A stretch of DNA of 64,000 bases. Source: Volvox africanus. Its lineage: Eukaryota > Chlorophyta > Chlorophyceae > Chlamydomonadales > Volvocaceae. The stretch lies in contig BSDZ01000011.1 in assembly GCA_030268105.1 (NCBI GenBank), positions 372,001-436,000 on the forward strand. Reading direction: 5' to 3'. The notes beneath the pieces were generated by a model. That model worked only from the letters and a program-made list of their open reading frames with translations, made no database searches and had not been told where the DNA came from. Position 1 is the first letter of the stretch; each line of letters begins with the position of its first letter. Positions 61,283 to 64,000 of the stretch are shown one piece after another. The position numbers were made by a program, and so were the translations under genes.

Positions 61283-63941
61283 GCCTCCAACCGCCTCTGT
61301 GTCGTGATTTAATTCATTTTGTTCCAGAGACACAGCTATGGGGGTTGTGACACAAGCAAGCACCCACCCAATGCGAGCGAGAGCCCCCACTGTGTTGGGT
61401 GTGTGTATGTCGGGGGCCGGGACGTCATTGCTGACCTGTTGACTGAGGTGAGATGTACATGGCTGATGCTCAGGATAGCGAGCAGGTAGGCAGAGGCGTA
61501 TGGACAGCAGGCATTGTTTGATTAGCAGGCATTGTTTGATTCCGCCTTTTTTCGTTAATGTGCTCTGATGCACCATGTGGGAGTTAAGTAGTGGCAAGGA
61601 GAGCAGAGTTAGGGGCGCACTTCTGGATCACTCGGGTCTTCTGATGAGCTGCAAAATACTATTATGTGCAGTCTGGATCAGAAACTTGCTTGCTAGTTAC
61701 ATGTGGTGGAGGCAGCAGTGCCTCATTCGGCAGGCTGTGGCCTCCGGAGATACCAGCAGTTCCAAGTGGGCCTCAGGTTACAACTCTTGGTGTCGGATTT
61801 TGTAGACCTCGCCGCCGCCATGACATTGCAGTCGGGTTTTTTTATATTCGCTTAGGTTCGGTCTCTGCCAGTTTACTGTTTCACCTGCTGATGACCTCTG
61901 ATGTACCAGAGTACCTGCTGTGCGTTCTGTGGTCGGGCTGTCACAGCACAGCGTATCCAATCATTCATCGTAGCTGATGTACCTGTATGTATTGTGTCAT
62001 ATTGTTTTGATTATTTGCAATGTGTGTGCAACGCGAGCGTTGTGCCCACTGTCGCTGGCTTGGACGGCTGGTGCATGTGAGGCTGATGATGGCGCACGTT
62101 GTGCTGCAGACAGGTTTCACTGCTCCTGTACGGCCGTTGCATGAGTTTGTCGTTGTCCCACCTCTCGCGTGTTGTGCTGTCTGTCATTTGGAAGCATGTG
62201 CATGCGGGTCAGTGCAAAAGACCAGGGGAGTAGGCGAGGGGAGAGGCCGTTCACGAATGATAGTGGCATGACCGTTGCCGCCTCCGTGGCGTGGCATATG
62301 AAGGATGACCGCTCTTGTGTGGAGGTTCAACATGTAAACAACCGGATTCTTTGCATGCTTTAAATGTTTACCTTTTCCAGCGAGATCAGGTGAACCCCGT
62401 ACTGCTGTGTATGTATGTTTTGCAAGCCTATGGGGGCCCCCGACCTGGCAAGTACTACCCGTGAAATGGCCCCAGCTCCTCCACAGCCAGGAATGATAGA
62501 CTCATCCCGCAATCCCTCTCTTTTGCGCGTCTCCTCAGCTCATACGACTGCTACCTATTCGTGCAGTCCCAAAAGGTACTCCCCTTTTTCATCCCACCCT
62601 GGCCGTGGGCCTCTCAAGACCATGAATAAAAAACTAGAGTACGATGCACGCGCGCACACACAAACACACACACACACACACAAACACGGCCCCCCCAACC
62701 ACCACACACCAGCAGCCACGCAACCGAATAAGGTGCCGACTGAGAAAGGAGTCAGGGACACAGGTGATATTGAAAGGGGATTTGAAAGGTGCAAAGGCCG
62801 TCCGTCAGCCCGGCTCAACATTGAAGTAACATTGGCATGCGGTGTCCGCCAAACAGAAAGGGTGCTTGACATGGAGCTTCAACCTGGACGGCACCCGGAA
62901 ATTTCAGGCTTTTTGCGGAAATGGCCGCTCAAGTGGCCCAAATGGCCACTGCAGGGGCCCCCGGGAGTTCTTGCCGTGTGAAGCGCGACCTTCCAAGGAC
63001 AGCAACACAAGGCCCAGTTTTAGTTGATCAGGGCTGAACCGGAAAGTTCCACAAAAACAATGCTCAGTTCCAGGGACACCCGCTGGCCCCAGAACCTTAT
63101 GACGTGCCCCGCGTAACACTAAGGGAGCTCAGTATACGTTATTCGACAGGCTTACGAATAACGTTTCTGGGCCCCGGAAAACGTTTTTTGGTTCTGAAGG
63201 ACCCCGGAGTGTTTTAGGGCCAACCCAGTTAGGGTTCCCCGGGTGCTCCCGGAAAGGAGGTTTGGGGCTCCGGGGAACAAACAGCTACCCCTTTGATTTC
63301 ATAGGGACGTCCCCCCCCCCTCCCTTCTCCAGTACCAGTGGGCCAGCCCAATGTCTGTAATGCATGAACTGATACAAGATTTCCCAACCCTTCCTCCACC
63401 AAGCTTTCTCTGTAACACCCTTTACAATGCGCGAGGGCCGAGATCAGTAGCTGCGATATGTAGCGACCAGGAACCATATTCCCTAATTGGAGAATTCTAG
63501 GAGGCTGGATCCAAACCCACGAAGTCATACATCGCGAAACCCTGCTCGCAATCCCCAAAAGAGATCACTCGAGTATGAAAAAAACATGCTTGAATTCTGG
63601 AAACGCCTTGCCTGCTGCCAAACATCGGACGAGATTTCGCGTAATGTTGTCGTGTTATACGGCAGATATCTTGCGCCGCCGTGTCGTTAAATCGACTCCG
63701 TCAGCAACCGTCATCCGCCGTTCCTGACAGCTACGCAAACATACGTATCAATGCAATACACCCTATTTCCGACCTGTTTATGACCCGTACTTTGCACATT
63801 TCTGTTACTCTGTCACCCTCGGAGCACTTTTTCCTTCATCGCCTTGCGCTCATCCGCTAATTACAGTTAGGCCTTTCGAGAGGCAATATTCGGTAGATCT
63901 AAAGCTCGCTGTATAAGATTTTATATCTCTTTGTGGACTCG

Positions 63942-64000
63942 ATGGCCAGTGGTCCGATGGTGGCCCTGAAGGCGCTCTTAGTTTTGGGTGCGTTTTTATT
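63942..64000 (+). CDS. two-domain secreted protein gene, copy 15 (U15), cut by the window edge
   Basis: Only the first 59 bases of exon 1 are inside the window: the start codon and most of the signal peptide, identical to copy 1. The rest must lie to the right, showing that the array continues. Confidence 0.75.
   Translation, partial: MASGPMVALKALLVLGAFL

Larger units (their letters stand above)
435..64000. repeat. tandem array of a ~4324-bp gene-bearing unit, 14 complete copies plus a partial one
   Basis: Units are head to tail in one orientation and nearly identical. Lengths are 4324 (U1-U3, U5, U7, U13, U14), 4325 (U4, U10-U12), 4327 (U9), 5081 (U6) and 5083 (U8). The differences are explained by: a 757-bp insert in U6 and U8; one extra CA in the microsatellite of U8 and U9; one extra G (AAGGGG before AGCTC) in U9-U12; one extra T in the intron-4 pyrimidine tract of U4; and one extra C in the poly-C run of U15. 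Substitutions that mark copies include GGATGACT versus GGATCACT in the spacer (C form in U4, U5, U8-U12, U14), AAGGTGCC versus AAGATGCC (A form in U2, U3, U5), and private changes in U2 and U11. The unit boundary is arbitrary and was set at the left edge of the array. Confidence 0.98.

Noticed and set aside
435..64000. CRISPR array or satellite DNA
   Set aside because: The period is 4.3 kb, with a spliced gene in each unit and no short repeat-spacer structure, so neither label fits.

Overview
The window is eukaryotic nuclear DNA and is almost entirely one head-to-tail tandem array. Positions 1-434 are single-copy left flank. From position 435 to the right edge (64000) the same unit of about 4324 bp is repeated: 14 complete units plus the first 1507 bp of a fifteenth. 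Unit starts are 435, 4759, 9083, 13407, 17732, 22056, 27137, 31461, 36544, 40871, 45196, 49521, 53846, 58170 and 62494 (called U1 to U15 below). Copies differ by only a handful of single-base changes and 1-2 bp indels, so the array is young or strongly homogenised. It runs off the right edge, so its true copy number is unknown.

No long intact ORF covers the gene of the unit, but a consistent spliced model can be read by hand. It has six exons and five short GT-AG introns (68-82 bp), starts with an ATG followed by a clear signal peptide, keeps frame across every junction, and ends at a TAG. The predicted product is 431 residues: a secretory signal, two related domains, an Ala/Pro/Glu/Ser-rich linker, a hydrophobic Cys-rich segment that may be a membrane anchor, and a basic C-terminal tail. 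I do not recognise the family. The two domains come from an internal duplication that copied an intron as well as its flanking exons. Introns 1-4 are all phase 2, so exons 2, 3 and 4 can each be skipped without losing frame. All 14 complete copies appear to encode the same protein; the only coding changes I saw are synonymous.

The other roughly 2.7 kb of each unit is spacer with a CA microsatellite, a poly-C run, inverted repeats and a short tandem duplication. I see no supportable gene in it. Its long ORFs are broken by indels or substitutions between copies.

The most unusual content is a 757-bp AT-rich block at exactly the same spacer site in two non-adjacent units (25760-26516 in U6 and 35167-35923 in U8). 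It is a patchwork of short bacterial gene fragments in both orientations. I can read pieces resembling an IS256/Mutator-family transposase, dihydropteroate synthase (FolP), pyruvate phosphate dikinase (PpdK), the start of an exported protein, possibly ribosomal protein L11 methyltransferase (PrmA), and a TraA-type relaxase/helicase. This gene mix, with low GC, suggests a Rickettsiales-like endosymbiont as donor (inference). The two carrier units differ in flanking markers, so the block was moved by unequal crossing-over or gene conversion after it inserted.

The host cannot be named from the sequence. Short introns, moderate GC, a tandemly amplified secreted-protein gene and bacterial DNA filler would fit a protist that has lived with an intracellular bacterium, but other eukaryotes are not excluded.
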